A DNA stretch of 64,000 bases from Lutjanus erythropterus. Taxonomy: Eukaryota; Chordata; Actinopteri; Lutjaniformes; Lutjanidae. The stretch is taken from positions 35,235,874-35,299,873 of the forward strand of contig CM034606.1 in assembly GCA_020091685.1 (NCBI GenBank). The letters run 5' to 3'. Below are positions 33,421 to 46,071 of the stretch, piece after piece. Each line of letters opens with the position of its first letter. Position 1 is the stretch's first letter. The notes beneath the pieces were generated by a model that was given only the letters and a program-made list of their open reading frames with translations, was not told the DNA's origin and did no database searches. A program made the position numbers and the translations under genes.

Positions 33421-34374
33421 TGTATACTTCTTCTTCTTATTTAAACAGGTTGGTAGTGTTGGGTGGAATTTACACCATGGTATAATCTGAAGTGGTATAT
33501 TATATTTGTAAATAAAAATGCATCTGCAGAGGTAAAGCAAAGGTAAAGCACTGGTATGGAAACTGCATAACAACTAAGTAGAAAAAAAATACAAAACCTT
33601 TCTCAGTTATATCAAGTGTTACTACCCCTTGCAACCACCGTTATCTGACAACATTTTCAGATGATCATTTTCTGCTTGTTGTCTCACTGACACTTTCTAA
33701 TGGTCAAGCAAAGTGAGGGCTAAACAGGTCAGCACAGTATGACAGTGCAGTCAAAATTCATACTGTTTTGCAAATTTTGTCTGTATTCTTTCTATACTGT
33801 TTATACCATCCTCCCCTACAGGTAGATTTCCTGCTTTGGAAACTAAACACCTCATCATGTCTGTCATGTAGATGAAACTGATAATGATCACCCTCATTAA
33901 ATAGTGGTCCAACGAAGAGATTTGGACTGTCAGTCAAAACGAATGCATGGGACTGAGCCTATTTGTTCTAATTTGGACAGTGAACTCTCGTCACCTTCCC
34001 AGAACATGCTGTAGGAGCCTCTGTGTGTGTTTGTGCTTATCAGCAGACTGAAATAGCTACCAGGGTTAACAAGGAGCTCAGTCTGACACCTGGCCTGTCT
34101 GACCTCAAAGCCAGTGCACTGACAGACGGGTGTGTGTGGGAAAACTGATTCTTTTACTGAACATCACCAAAAAAACAAAAAAACAAAGAAACAAATCATC
34201 TGAAAAACATGGCAATCATTTCATTTACTGCACATTTTAATCACAAATGAACACAATAATTTCTATTATTGAATTAAATGCAACAGTATGAGTTGCACTC
34301 ACCATGATGAGTCACCTGCTCTTAAACAAAGGTCTTGCTTTTAATGGACAGCTGAAAAACATGGAATACTTTAA

Positions 34375-34555
34375 AGAAATTGTTCATCCGATATTTAAAA
34401 ATACATATTTTTCCTCTGGACTATAGTACTGTTTATCCACCTAGATTATTTTGGTGCAAGTTGTTAAGTTTTGGAGATATACGCTGTAGAGCTGTCTGTC
34501 TTCTCTCCAACATAATGAAACTAAATGTAACTCAGCCTGTGGTGCCCAAAGCACC

Positions 34556-34586
<31 letters not shown>

Positions 34587-34765
34587 TTTTAACTTTTGAA
34601 ATCAGTGTCTCTCCAAAAATCATGACCTGCTTACTCAAGATAATCCACAGACCCTCTGGTGAGCAATTTCATGTAGGAACTTTCTTTCTTTCAACTCACC
34701 AAAAACTATACAGGCCAGGAGTAAAATATGTACTTTTGATTTTGGGGTGAACTGTCCCTTTAAAC
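34375..34765 (+). repeat. Dispersed teleost repeat with internal poly(A)
   Basis: The stretch holds TTTTGGTGCAAGTTGTTAAG, GGAGATATACGCTGTAGAG, TGTCTGTCTTCTCTCC, a 26-nt A run (34556-34581), CATGACCTGCTTACTCAAG and TTTTGGGGTGAACTGTCCC. I recognise this ordered set as a frequent fish repeat. The 70-aa frame here ending in poly-Lys is an artefact of the A run. Confidence 0.65.
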
Positions 34766-35039
34766 CCCAAAGGAATGGTATATTACCAGTACAACAAAAT
34801 CCACATTTTCCTAGGTATGAAAACATAAATACATAAAACGACGCATTAAAGTACTGATGTCTTCAATCTGTTAAAATCTAAAAACATAAGAGTTCTTAAA
34901 TTGGTGTCATTCCCTTTAAGATAACTATAAGACAGACTGAGGCAGAGGTAAATGGGTTGGTCAGGGGTTGGTAAGCTAAATGTTTTGGCTGTTGTCTCTG
35001 TATGTGTGTGTGTTTGTGCATGTGTGTGTGTTGGGGGAG

Positions 35040-35203
35040 GGAGCGGGCCGTACCAGTTGATACATCTGATGTGAGACGAGCTGGCTTTCTGACAGGAGCT
35101 GTCACTGGAGCAGCAGGGGGGTCCTTATCAATCAACCCCCCCAGCCGCCAATCAAATCCCTTCACCATGGCAACGAGGGCCCTGTTATCTCCACAGCTGT
35201 CAG

Positions 35204-35207
<4 letters not shown>
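35040..35207. promoter_or_regulatory. Candidate non-coding regulatory block
   Basis: A non-repetitive, G+C-richer island bounded by T/G and CT microsatellites, about 19 kb upstream of fgf8. It holds clustered binding-site-like words: CTTATCAATCAA, GCCAATCAAATC, CCATGGCAACGAG (RFX X-box half-site-like), CACAGCTGTCAG (E-box) and TTATCT (GATA-like). No coding frame with codon-like composition. Enhancer function is inferred only. Confidence 0.25.

Positions 35208-35260
<53 letters not shown>
35208..35260. repeat. (CT)n microsatellite
   Basis: More than 22 CT units next to the candidate regulatory block. Confidence 0.97.
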
Positions 35261-36648
35261 TTTCTGAAATTGGACCTAAAAGGGACAAAATAACCAACAT
35301 GGAGAATGATGCAAATAACAAAAATAAGGGGGGTCATATGGGTACAAAGAACATGATGGGACATGAGACTGCTGTGATACCAAGCATGAAGAATGACAAA
35401 TGAGGGAGTTAATCAACAAAGCTGATTGGTCCATTAGTCCCCCTGATGTGTACTAATTTATAAAACTAACAAAAAATTGCCAGTTTTGAACCCTTATAGG
35501 TAACTGATCAAATGTAATCACATCAGAAGTGAAAACCTAACTGTACCAGAAATGCCAACATTAGTACATTGATGAACACAGGACAGTCACTTTACAACTG
35601 AGCAAACTCCATTCAGTGATGAAGATCATGAGACATTTGAAAGCCCCACAACAGTTAGTAAGACTTTTCTGTGAGGGTTGGTGCAGCACATTACAAATGG
35701 AAGTGACCAAACAGCCTGTTCTCATTCTCAAGTTACCATTATATACTACTATATTAATACTGTCATGCCCCGCAGCAACTCATACAGATGTATTAGGTTG
35801 TGTTCACACCGAAAGCAAAGTTACTAATGCCAGTTTAATAGCCAGATCATTTTGGGAACATTTGAAGTTACTTGCGTTACCTGCACAAGTGTGTTTCTTC
35901 ACCCCTTTCTTCACTGCTGCAGACAGGTTGAAAAGTGAAAGTGAACATGAATCCACTTTTTAATCCCCAGAGTTTGAAACATATACTCTGAGCTCTTCTC
36001 CAGTGAAGGTGCAAAATCAGTGTTTCTTCCTCCAGAGGTTCCAGTGTGCCCCCGGCTCTCTTCTCCACACCTCCCTAGCTCTCCCTGGCTGTGTGTCACC
36101 TGTTGCGGTATTCGCATCTTTACATTAACTTTGTATGTAATCCTCACGCCTTCTTGCACAAAAAAATGTATTTGCTTTCTATAAGCCTCTAGCACCTGTA
36201 TGAGAAGTACCAGGCTTTTGATGTAGCGGAAAGTGAGAGAAAGAAAGTGTATGGAGGAGGCTGGGGTTGATGGATGGATCAAAAAGAAAAAAAAAATCAA
36301 ATTTGTTTTGCAACTTGCTTAGCTTAAATTGCGTGTATATAACAGACTTCTTTTAAACCAAAATATGGTCTTTTCCTAAACCTAACCATGTGGTTGTGGT
36401 ACTTAAACTTCACCAAACTGACTGTTTTATGACATGAATCACATGTGAAAAATGCTTTTTTGCAGTGTCTCATATAGCATCAGTATTCCATCAGCACGTA
36501 TGAGAACGTGTTGGCCAAAATAGTCAAGACATCACTTGCTGCTGGTCAGTGGTGTCACAGGGGATGTTGTATTTTTGTCTTTGTATTTCTGCTTTTAAAA
36601 AAGTAAGTAAAAATATCACAAATACATGTTTATGCTCGGCTGAGGTGC

Positions 36649-37050
36649 AACCACTGGTGAATTAATAGAAGTAAAATGTGCACTGGATACATACACTGCA
36701 AACACTGGCCCCATTGGTGGCCCCATGTTTGCAAAAATGTTACAAAAGTGCCCTCTTAGTTGCCCCTAAGGTATAAACATAAGTGTCCTCTAAAGTGCCC
36801 TTCCAGTGGATAAAACATGATAAAGTGCTCTTAAGAGTCCTCGTGCAGTGGACAAAACTTGATGAAGTACCTTCTAAGGCGCCTTTCCATTGGATATGAC
36901 ATGATAAAGTGCTAGAGAGCCGCTCCTGTGTACAAAATGTGGTTAAACACATCACAACCTTTTGTGTGCTGGTGCTCAGTCACATACAGCTGGTGGCCTT
37001 ATTTTTTTTTTCTCTCCTGCCCCTCCAGCCTGAGTTCACCACTGTTTGCA
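36649..37050. repeat. Dispersed repeat with CACTGGTGAA/TTCACCACTG ends
   Basis: The right end TGAGTTCACCACTG and left end CCACTGGTGAATT are approximate inverted repeats. Between them, AAAGTGCCCT, CAGTGGA and GATAAAGTGC recur with a period near 60 bp (36760-36920), then CAGCTGGTGGCCTTA and CTCCTGCCCCTCCAGCCTG. It looks like a hAT-type derivative with an internal tandem repeat. Confidence 0.6.
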
Positions 37051-38849
37051 AATAAGTGACACACATGAAACACGTGACTTCAACAAACTGAGGCTTTTGC
37101 TCCAATGACAGGACTAGAAATGATGGCAAAAGCATCAGATGTGTGTGGAGCAATTAGGAGACTATTACATTTATTAGAATAAATCATGAAACATCTATGC
37201 ACAAGTACAATTGTTACGATGTAAAGCTGCTGGTTTTTTATTGTCCTCGTTAATAAAATGTTTCCTCTCCCAAAAGATTCATTTGACAAAACCTACAGTG
37301 AATGCCACCTAATGACAAGTTGATAACCCACCTTAAATTCTCATCAGTCACCACAGTGAAAATAACTACATTGCAATATAAAATAACAAAGAGCTAATAT
37401 TAAAAGATATGAAATATCATCACACATGAATCCACAAACATCTGGATTAACACCTGACTGTATCTGTTTAACTAACCACTGAATGATGGAAGGAAAGTTA
37501 AAAATGTAGGACAATATGGTCTCTCTTTTTTGTCATTCCTCTCTGTCATCAGCACACACACACACACAGACACACACTGACACACAGCACTACAGTCACA
37601 GAGGGAGAAAGGCAACCTGTGGCCTTTGTTTAACAGTAGCAGAATGAATATGTAAAGAAGAGCTCATAAATAGAGAGCTGAAAGACACCCAGCTGAGGCT
37701 GCTCTGGGCCGGCCTCCAGCAACACACACACACACACACGCACGTGCACACACACACACACACACGAACACACACACACATTGGTCCTTTCAGGCAAAGA
37801 CAAGCAGCACTCAATCAAAGGTCTGTAAGGGAAATAGTAGTTAACAGATCAATCACCTGTAGGATGAGACCAACAGAAGAACAATCCATCTATCGCTGAA
37901 GCTGTATGCTAATGAGAGGAGCCACTGCACCACTGCTAACACACACACACACACACACACACTTCAGCTGCTGCTGCTCACATGTGCCTTGTGAGAAAAA
38001 AAGAGCAATTTTGGAGTGATCACAACTGGAAAATGGTCACAAATGTAGCTCACAACATTATCTAATACTCGCTATTAGATTTAATAAAACTCTAATCTTA
38101 ATTGATTCTACCTTTACTGTATCTGATTTATGTCACAATTGTTTAAATTACACTAACACTTTTGGACACACAGTGGGTCCCAACAATCAATTGTACAAGT
38201 TGTTGTTCTTAATGTATGAGTCATTTAAGATGTGGCATTCATCAGTCTACTCAAACCTAAAATATTCCCTTAAGTGGGAACAAATTACACAAGTGGTCCA
38301 GACTGGTGGTAAAAGTCATGTACAGACAGCCTTCCTTTGTCCGCGGGGACAGAAACATAGAAGATGGCACAGAACCTTACAGGAGACATTGGAAAATCAC
38401 TCCTCACTCAGCTGCCTGAGGTTCTTTATACAAGACACTGTCCAGCATCATCCTATGTTGCATCCATCCTGTTGGCTATGATATCCTGCCATCTAATATC
38501 TCTATGACTGTCACATGACATGAATTTTTTAAGTATGCTAACTTTGTTTTTGCTGATTTCTGACAGCATGACTTGAAGCTCCTCTCTGTGAAATTCTTCT
38601 TTTTACTCTTTGACAACATTTTTTGTGAATAAAACTTGCTGACACAGAGAGCAGAGCAGGTCGCCTCATATGGCAATATTAGGGGTGTCAATGACTGATT
38701 AAATTTCACCATCTCCTCGTGGTACTCATCAGGCTGAAACGAAAGTACGCATAGAAAAAAGTCAGAAAGGCTTAGGATAAGAATATGAAAATGTTCTTGC
38801 AAGAGCCCTAGTGTGTGCTGTCAATGTAGAATCAGAGGAAAGTAAAGCC
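37051..38849. other. Gene-free interval
   Basis: Holds CA tracts and A/T-rich unique-looking sequence. The 102-aa and 108-aa frames at 38173-38481 (+) and 38802-38476 (-) show no motif I recognise. Confidence 0.45.
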
Positions 38850-39400
38850 TCCTTTCCCCAGGGACTAGGAACCTTTAGTGGAACTTGGTGACTTTCCACT
38901 GCAGGTTCAAAATTAAGTTCCAGGAACATTATTTTACCCCCAAAAAGTCACTGTTGGGGGGGGTTGGTACTTTCCAAGAGAACAGGAACTTTGGGGGTGG
39001 AGCTTGCTGTGCTGCACATTTTTGAATGGTCAAGTCAAGTGCTTGCAGCATTTTATTTCAGCCACCTTCTTGGAAAATCAGCCGCAAACCAATTTGTTTT
39101 TTATTCATTGTATTTCGATACATCAACATGGAGAAACAGAAGATGGCGTACAACAGATGGACCAAGGATGAAGTCCAGACTTTACTGAGCATTTATGCTA
39201 AGGACCAAACCCAGAAGAAACTTTATATGGCTTTACGGTTGTTGTATAGCACAAAAATGTAAAAACAGATGCCTTTTCCACATGTTGTGAGACTAATTTT
39301 CCTTTTCTTTGCATGTCTGTGAAAATACAGAAAGTAGGCTGAAAAACCTAGTATAGATCCTGGGAGTAAAAGTTCTGTGTACCTTGGGTGGAAACATGGC
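38850..39400 (+). mobile_element. Harbinger-like transposon remnant with Myb-like frame
   Basis: An open frame at 39128-39262 reads MEKQKMAYNRWTKDEVQTLL, then SIYAKDQTQKKLY. The W-T-K/x-E-E/D-V-x-x-L-L pattern is the first helix of a Myb/SANT-like domain, as in the DNA-binding protein of PIF/Harbinger transposons. It is short and breaks off after one helix or two. The surrounding sequence has GGAACT/AGTTCC-rich ends (GGACTAGGAACC, AAGTTCCAGGAACATT and, at the right, AAAGTTCTGTGTACC), as in fish Harbinger derivatives. No nuclease gene is present. Confidence 0.5.
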
Positions 39401-39572
39401 AAATAGTTCCAATGAACATGATGACACAGTGCTGAGGATCATATGTTACAGCTGAAGTTCTAAAGATTGACTTCACACAGTTAAAGAATCTGTCTTGCAC
39501 TGCCAACCAGTTGTGACAAAATGCTTTTTCTACATCCAGCAGCAGTAATGTAATGTGGTACCATACTACCAA
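39348..39572 (-). pseudogene. LINE reverse-transcriptase fragment (LDxEKAF block)
   Basis: The frame contains HITLLLLDVEKAFCHNWLA followed by VQDRFFNCVKSIF. L1-type reverse transcriptases have LDAEKAFDRVEW followed by a short helix and F-I-WIK at this place. The catalytic Asp-containing block is present, but the DRVEW part is altered. The piece is about 70 residues, without flanking RT motifs. It abuts the Harbinger-like remnant on its left. Confidence 0.5.
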
Positions 39573-41475
39573 GCTACATCAAAGCTGGGTGTAGTCACAA
39601 GCATGCCACACCTCACTACACCCAGCTGTGATGCTGGGTGTGGTCAGAAGTTCAACCGACTTATGCCTTTCAATCTGTAGAGGTTAGTGCAGCTACTGTA
39701 TATCTTTCTTCCCTCCAAATTCTGGGGTGGACCTGCTCTTGACATGACATTTTTAAATGCTGTGTGGTGCACAAACTATATTCAATTTCACCTCCATTGT
39801 ATTGGGGTGGAGACAGATGTGTGAGCATTCAGACTAAATCAGACGTTGCAGCAATAAGCCACAGACACAACTGTAGAGTGCGATCATGAACTCCACCTGC
39901 ACTGCACCCACCCATTTCACAGATATTTTAGGCTGTCTGATTGCTGGCTCGTGATTGGCCACTGCAGCATGACATCAGGTTAGTGTTCACTCAAAAGTTG
40001 ACTCTGTTTCAAATTTCTCCGCTGCTCGCAGCTGACTTTTTTTTCCAGCCCCCCTGCTGTGGTCCCCACCACTGAAGTCCAAACGCACCAACCACATTCA
40101 AAATGAATGAGAAGGCCTGTGTCAGACAAATAAAACTAGGAGCAAGGACAGATTTCATGGGAGCAAGGTGAGAAAACACGAGTTACAACATTTCGATATT
40201 TCTAGATGCGAGACAGGACATACTGTGAAATACTATCCACTTTCTAGATTTCTTCCAGTGGTTTCAGCCACATCTTTTAGCCTGGAGGGTGGGGATCATC
40301 TTGGAATCATCTTTTTTGGAGCTCTTCTGTGAGATTTTGGGTGGTCGGTCTCTTGCATTCATTATTAATCTGTAGCTGTTATGATTTCATGCACCAGGAA
40401 TTTTAATTGTTAAGTTTAGACTTTTATGTAACACCTAGTTTCATCTCTGGTGAACCGGCACTCTCTCTTCAATCTGTGTATAAATAACATGACTTAAGAC
40501 TTTGAAAATAGGTGCAGAGCATATGCAAAATTCCAATTGTGCATACAGGTTAGACGCCAAGTCTTCCCATTAAAAAATGTTTGGTGAGAGCAAGAAAGTC
40601 CACGACTTCAGCGTATGCACTGCAAGCAGTTTCACAGTCTGAAATCATGTTATTTCAATCAGGAGAGACTCGTTCTGAATGTACAAATATATTTATTTGA
40701 CATGAGTGTGATTTAGAGAGAAATGTGAAAAGTCTTTGGCGGTTACATTCCATCGTGATATCATCATGATAAAGGGGGGAGTGAGGCCGTGATTAGAAAA
40801 GAAAACTAGACTCTAGACTCTGGTGGTGGTGGAAAAGTAATGGCTGATGATCTGGATGAGATGAGGACTGGACTTCTGATGAGCTCAACATGGGGACTGG
40901 ATTAGAAGAACTGGAGGAGAATGGGGTGGAGGAGGGTCACGACAATTCTGTGCAGAAATGACAGCTGAAAGTGGCAGAGAGGAGAACAGATTTAAAGTTC
41001 TGGCACAACAACACGATTGGCTGATGGAGACTGTGGCTAAATCTGGTTGGTTAACTAAAAGAGTGAACACCCATGAATAGCTGATTGAGAATAAGTGGGT
41101 AAAGAGAGAGCGGGGAGAGAGAGACAGTTAGGGATGAATGACGCAAAAAGACAGTCTTCCTGATTGAACTTAGGCTGAGCGTCATTTGTATGAAGACTGA
41201 GGAGACTGGGTTGGGCCGACATATGAGTAAGATGAATAAGTAAGATGCACTCATTCATGATCCAGCTTTTCCTTAAGAGTATCTCTCTCCCATAACTGCC
41301 TCTGTTTCTTGTATAGAAGAGAAAGAGCAGATCAATGTCCCATACTTATGTCAATTTAACCAACATTATGATTCCATCTGTGGAGGAAAGATGTGGCTGA
41401 AAGTCCATAAGAAATCTAATGAGTGGACATTATTTATTTAACTTTAAACAACAATTTTCTGTCCCTGTGCGACTT
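39573..41475. other. Gene-free interval
   Basis: Contains a small imperfect palindrome near 39580-39650 (CTGGGTGTAGT and CTACACCCAGC) and repeat-like sequence of unknown family to about 40130. Nothing coding. Confidence 0.45.
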
Positions 41476-41682
41476 TAACACCCCATTTACACCTGGCGTT
41501 AATGTAATCTGTATCCAGATACATTATCCAGATTGTTGCGTGGATTGTGTTTACACCTACCCAAGACCTGAACACAATGAGACTATCTCACCTACACCTT
41601 GCATTAACATGTGTTTATCCTAATCTGGAGAACGAATCTGTATACAGATCACATTTTAATAGCAGGTGTAAATGGGGTGTTA
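41476..41682. mobile_element. 207-bp MITE with 20-bp perfect terminal inverted repeats
   Basis: 41476-41495 and 41663-41682 are exact reverse complements, with core ACACCCCATTTACACCTG. The outermost TA on each side could be a TA target duplication, which would suggest a Tc1/mariner-type MITE. No frame of note lies inside. Confidence 0.8.
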
Positions 41683-42539
41683 GAATTCTTTTCAGCATAG
41701 TTTGTAAAGCGTGGCCCCATGTGTGTCAGCACAGTGGAATTGTGAATGGGCGGAAGACTGTCTGTGAGCGTGAATGCCAGAATGGAAGAGCAGAGAGAGT
41801 GTTTGACTGAGAGCGAGAGGGAGGAGAGAGACAGAGCATAGCATACATAGCTGAAATAGCTGCTGTTGACTTGTTTGTGTAGTCGGAAATGCTGCATAGA
41901 TGTGTGTGTGTGTGTGTGTGTGAGAGTGTGTGTGTGTGTGGTCATGTGTTTGTGTTGAGGTACAGCCACTCGGTGCTGTTTGTCTCCAGTCTGTGGAGCC
42001 CCGCCAGCCTCTGTGGATCTTCCTTCTTCTCTGACCAAGGCGACTCTATCTGTCCATCTCCATCCAGTCTTCCTCTGTCCTCTTCATCCTCTTTTCTTTC
42101 CATACATCTTACCTCCTCTTCCTCCCTCTTTATATCAATTTAAACCTCTTTTTTCAGAGACTTATAGGCCTACATCCATGACCTCCACCCCCTGACATCA
42201 TACTGCTCTGTATGAACATCAGTCTTGACTACAATGGCACTGAACATCACAATTGACTCTACATTACTTATATAGAATATATGCATTTGGATTAATTTTA
42301 TAGGAGATGGCTCAAGAGCTTCTTAGCTATAGTTAGCATTGGCTGTTGCTGGTTTCACAAAGAGCACAAAAGTAAAAGTGTATTCCAGTGATTTACAACT
42401 ATACATAAAGTTGGGGGCGCATGCAATACAGTTTCTTTTTTTAATGGTCAAAATTGATAAATCAGAGGCAGAGACATCCTTGCTTTTAGTTCATAGTCTG
42501 GGTAAAGTTACAAAAACACTAAATACCACATTTCCCATG

Positions 42540-43150
42540 ATGCAACATCACAATTAAGTCTCTTTGCACTCAAGTCCCAAATCCAGAAACTTGAGTTTGG
42601 AGTCACAAACAAGTTATAATGGAACAGTGAATTTCCAGCCTCATTGATTTACAAAGTTACTCAGCTGTTACACTAAGCAGTAGCTTGGTAACATTAGCCC
42701 CGACTTACTGTTTTTTGTGCAACATCAAATGACAAACAAAGTTGGAAGTTGTTGCGTCTCCATCTCAGATTTTTAACCTGCACATTTTTGCATGATGCAA
42801 TTCATTTTGTAATTGAACGAAATGATCTGTGGAGCCATTTTTTCCATCTGAAACTCAGCAATGAAATGTTAGTTCTTCATAGTTCTCTCCTGAAAGTTGA
42901 TTGGATGCTGTCAGATTGGTTCAAACAAAGTGGATCTCGTGAATTAAGTGTCAGCTTGCTGAGAATGAATAGCATTAATGTTAATTCAAGAAATGATTTG
43001 TCACAGACTTTTTAAATGCACATACTTTTTCATCTTTGGGCTTGGTGTAAGATAAGCTATCAAGTATTTTCAAGTCAGAAAGCTCAAGTCTCAGTTAAAT
43101 CATGAGTCACTGGTTTTAAAGTTCACTCTGAGTTGCAGATCATCAAATTT
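42540..43150 (+). repeat. 'CAAGTC' dispersed repeat, second copy
   Basis: Starts AAGTCTCTTTGCACTCAAG and ends with CAAGTCAGAAAGCTCAAGTC and AAATCATGAGTCACTGG. ATTAGCCCCGACTTACTG resembles TTAGCCTTGACTTACTG in the 24 kb and 25 kb blocks. The interior has no convincing coding frame. Confidence 0.6.
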
Positions 43151-45984
43151 GAGGCTTTCTGTTGTACATTTGGATTTACTAAAACTAAGCAAAGCTCGAT
43201 GAAATCACTATGACATCACCAGGGTTATTTTCTCAGTCTTGACAAAGTTCCTACAGATGACATTATCCAACTGTTTTTACAATTAAAGTGACTTTTATAT
43301 GTATAGTCAGCAAATGTAGCATCGTATGAAGCAAGCAAAAAAATACAGTCTGAATTCACACCACTTTGTTTTCAGTATGAATCTTTATGATAATTCAGGG
43401 TTAAAGGAAACATATCACAGATTATGTTGGATTTGCAAACTGTTATAACAACATAAACCTGAAAGAATACAGCAACAAGCAGAATATATTTCTCTCCTTC
43501 ATCTTTCCATTCATACTCTGCTGCTCTCCTTCTCTTCCTCCCCGTCCTTCCAGCTCCCACCAGTCATTATTGTGGCCTGCCAGCCACTGTTGACGCTGTA
43601 ATCTTCATAGCTGTGGTGGCCCGCACATTGAACGAGGGCTGCGCTGTGATTTGGACAAATTGCGATGAGATGTCTTCGCTTCTCCAAGGGTGAAAAACAC
43701 TGGTTGGGACACATGGAGCTGGATGAGGAAAAAAGAACGTGGACTAGAAAGGGAAGGGAAATATTCTTTGTCAGTGGAAGATGGAGAATGTGATGTCTTT
43801 TTAAACTTAAGTTCTTGTGGTTGTTGCAGAGACGACATAAGTCATGCAGATGTGGTGAGCCGTACAGTTCTTACTGAATACTCTGACAGAACACTGCATG
43901 TTTGAATGCATTCATACTGCCATTTAATGTGAGCCTCTGAAACATGTTTTAAAAAGAAAGTGCATCTGTGGGTCCTGTCTCTGCAATTGCAATTTAGACA
44001 GACATTTCTTCGAGCTAATTGCACTAAATCTGATTCTCAACCATATGAATCATATGTGCAAATCAGCTTACTGTCAGATGACTGAAAAAATAAAGCCTGA
44101 CAAAAATTATTCAAGCCTAAAAAATACATTCCTTGAATTTGAACTTGTGTTGCTAGTTTAAATTTTAGATGTAATGGTAGAGCTATAACGTGCTAAGTAC
44201 ATGTTGTTCCATTGTTTTACCATGTGAGGAAAAAGTTAACGCCAGCTTCCTAGTTTTTCTAGTTTCTTTGAAACTGGGTGCAGTGCTTCATTGTAAACCC
44301 ACCTGTGATGTAGTATAAAGAGTGATAAAGAGTGGTTGGATGGATGGGTCAATCAAACACAGGAATTTGACCCAAAAGGCTGGGGGTCATGTCCTGTGTG
44401 AAACCAAAAGTTGTTATTATCTAAAGTTTTCTAAAGTTACGTAACATTACGTACATCACGTGACTTACAAGTCTGACTTACTTTAACCATGCGTCATGCC
44501 CCCTGGAAGAGTGCCAAACTTTGAAACCAATTGCACCTAGTGGTCAACCGTGTAACGACAACATCACGTGATGCTCCACAGCTAAAAAACACCTTTTCTC
44601 CATAGACTTACAAGTGAAAGAAGTAGCTATAAAATGGTGGTGGATAAATTTGTCACAACCTCAGTGAAGTGACTTTCAGTCCAATAACATTTGGAAAGCC
44701 TTGCAGAGCAGCACAATTAAATCATTTTATCCCATTCAAGTTAGTGGAGAAACAGGAAGTTTTCCCTTCTGCTGAAGGAAGACTCTTCTGCATTTTCTCT
44801 ATGGGCCATACAATACAGAAGCATATGTGGAAGCACCAATTCAGCAGTTGGCTTCATGAGCCACAGACCATGTCTCATAGGAATGAGCAGAGGCCCATCT
44901 CCAACACTATGACCAGTTCTTCCATTGGTTAAAAGGGCTTTCTGGCAGTGTCTCATACAGAGGATTAAGAATACTGTGTCCATAAGATTTCTGACAGCTC
45001 TCTTCAAGAAGTGGGCTGCACAATATGGAAGTATATGTGGAAGCTCCGACATGGAAGCCACAGAGTTTTTCTAAACCTACCAAGTAGTTTTGGTGCATAA
45101 ACATGGTGAAACGGATGCTAAGCAATCATTGCTGCCAGTTACAGGTAAATAAAATCTCATGTGATCTCTAATATAGCTGTTTCAGCTAATCAAAAAGGTG
45201 TGACTGTTTGTATCTGGTTTCACTTGTTATGAACTGCCAGAAACACAGTTGTGAAAAGAGCTATCAGGTTTCCTATTCCCGCTTCCACCTCTGTTGCCAT
45301 TAGCATGTACACTTTCTTTTGTGTTTGATACTTGCTGCTTGATACATGCACCAGTATTTATGATATTAACTTGCTATTTTTCCCCACTTGCCATTTTCAC
45401 AGTGTACCAGTTAATTTTAGACAGGAAAATGGCCTCCAAAGCAGCTCTGCTTGAGAGATGCTCGAGCATCTTACAATGAAACCAAAAAGGCCATGATTAA
45501 TGTGAAGCAGCATAGTTTCTCCCTGTATCAGCATGAAAGAAACATACCATCAGCATATTGATGAAATATCTGCATGTCTGCTCTCAGCACCACTATGGTT
45601 TTGTTTATTGCTGAATCAAAGACTTGACTGAGACGTCATATCAGATGTGAATACACAAGATGTCTGCAGATGCAGACTGACTCAACCAGTCTGCAGGATG
45701 ACCCTACTGAAGGTACTACACTGTTCATGGATTAGAGTGGTGGTGCATACATTTTGAAAGAAATGATTACAGTCTACTTTGTATTTTTTTCTCAACTGAG
45801 AATTTTGCTATGCTGTTATCATTTGCTTCACAAACTAATCATAATACTATACAGACACTGGCAAGGAATGTCAAGTCCTAGTCATCACAGCAAGGTGTCT
45901 AAAGCTATGGTCAGGTCTGATGCACTGGATGCTGCTTGGCCTGCTTCCCACATCTGATGTTACACACTTTTCACAGGCAACATA
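43151..45984. other. Gene-free interval
   Basis: Beyond the repeat at 44335-44470, a partial internal duplication is visible: GAAGCATATGTGGAAGC at 44818-44834 and GAAGTATATGTGGAAGC at 45026-45042, each followed by similar words. No gene seen. Confidence 0.4.
44335..44470 (+). repeat. Dispersed repeat, second copy of the 27870 family
   Basis: GGTTGGATGGATGGGTCAAT and GTGTGAAACCAAAAGTTG align with 27880-27940. It is embedded in about 800 bp of further repeat-like sequence (to about 45130) with no gene. Confidence 0.55.
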
Positions 45985-46022
45985 GTTCAGTTCAGTTCAA
46001 TTTTAATTGTATAGCACCATAT

Positions 46023-46071
46023 CGTAACGTAACGTAACGTAACGTAACGTAACGTAACGTAACGTAACGTA
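46023..46071. repeat. (AACGT)n pentanucleotide microsatellite
   Basis: About ten near-perfect units of CGTAA immediately left of copy B. Such CpG-bearing pentamers are less common than CA repeats here and may have expanded at the insertion point. Confidence 0.95.

Noticed and set aside
35002..35403. 133-residue plus-strand frame
   Set aside because: About a third of it is Ser-Leu from the CT microsatellite, and the rest is compositionally ordinary. The underlying DNA is better explained as a non-coding island plus repeat.
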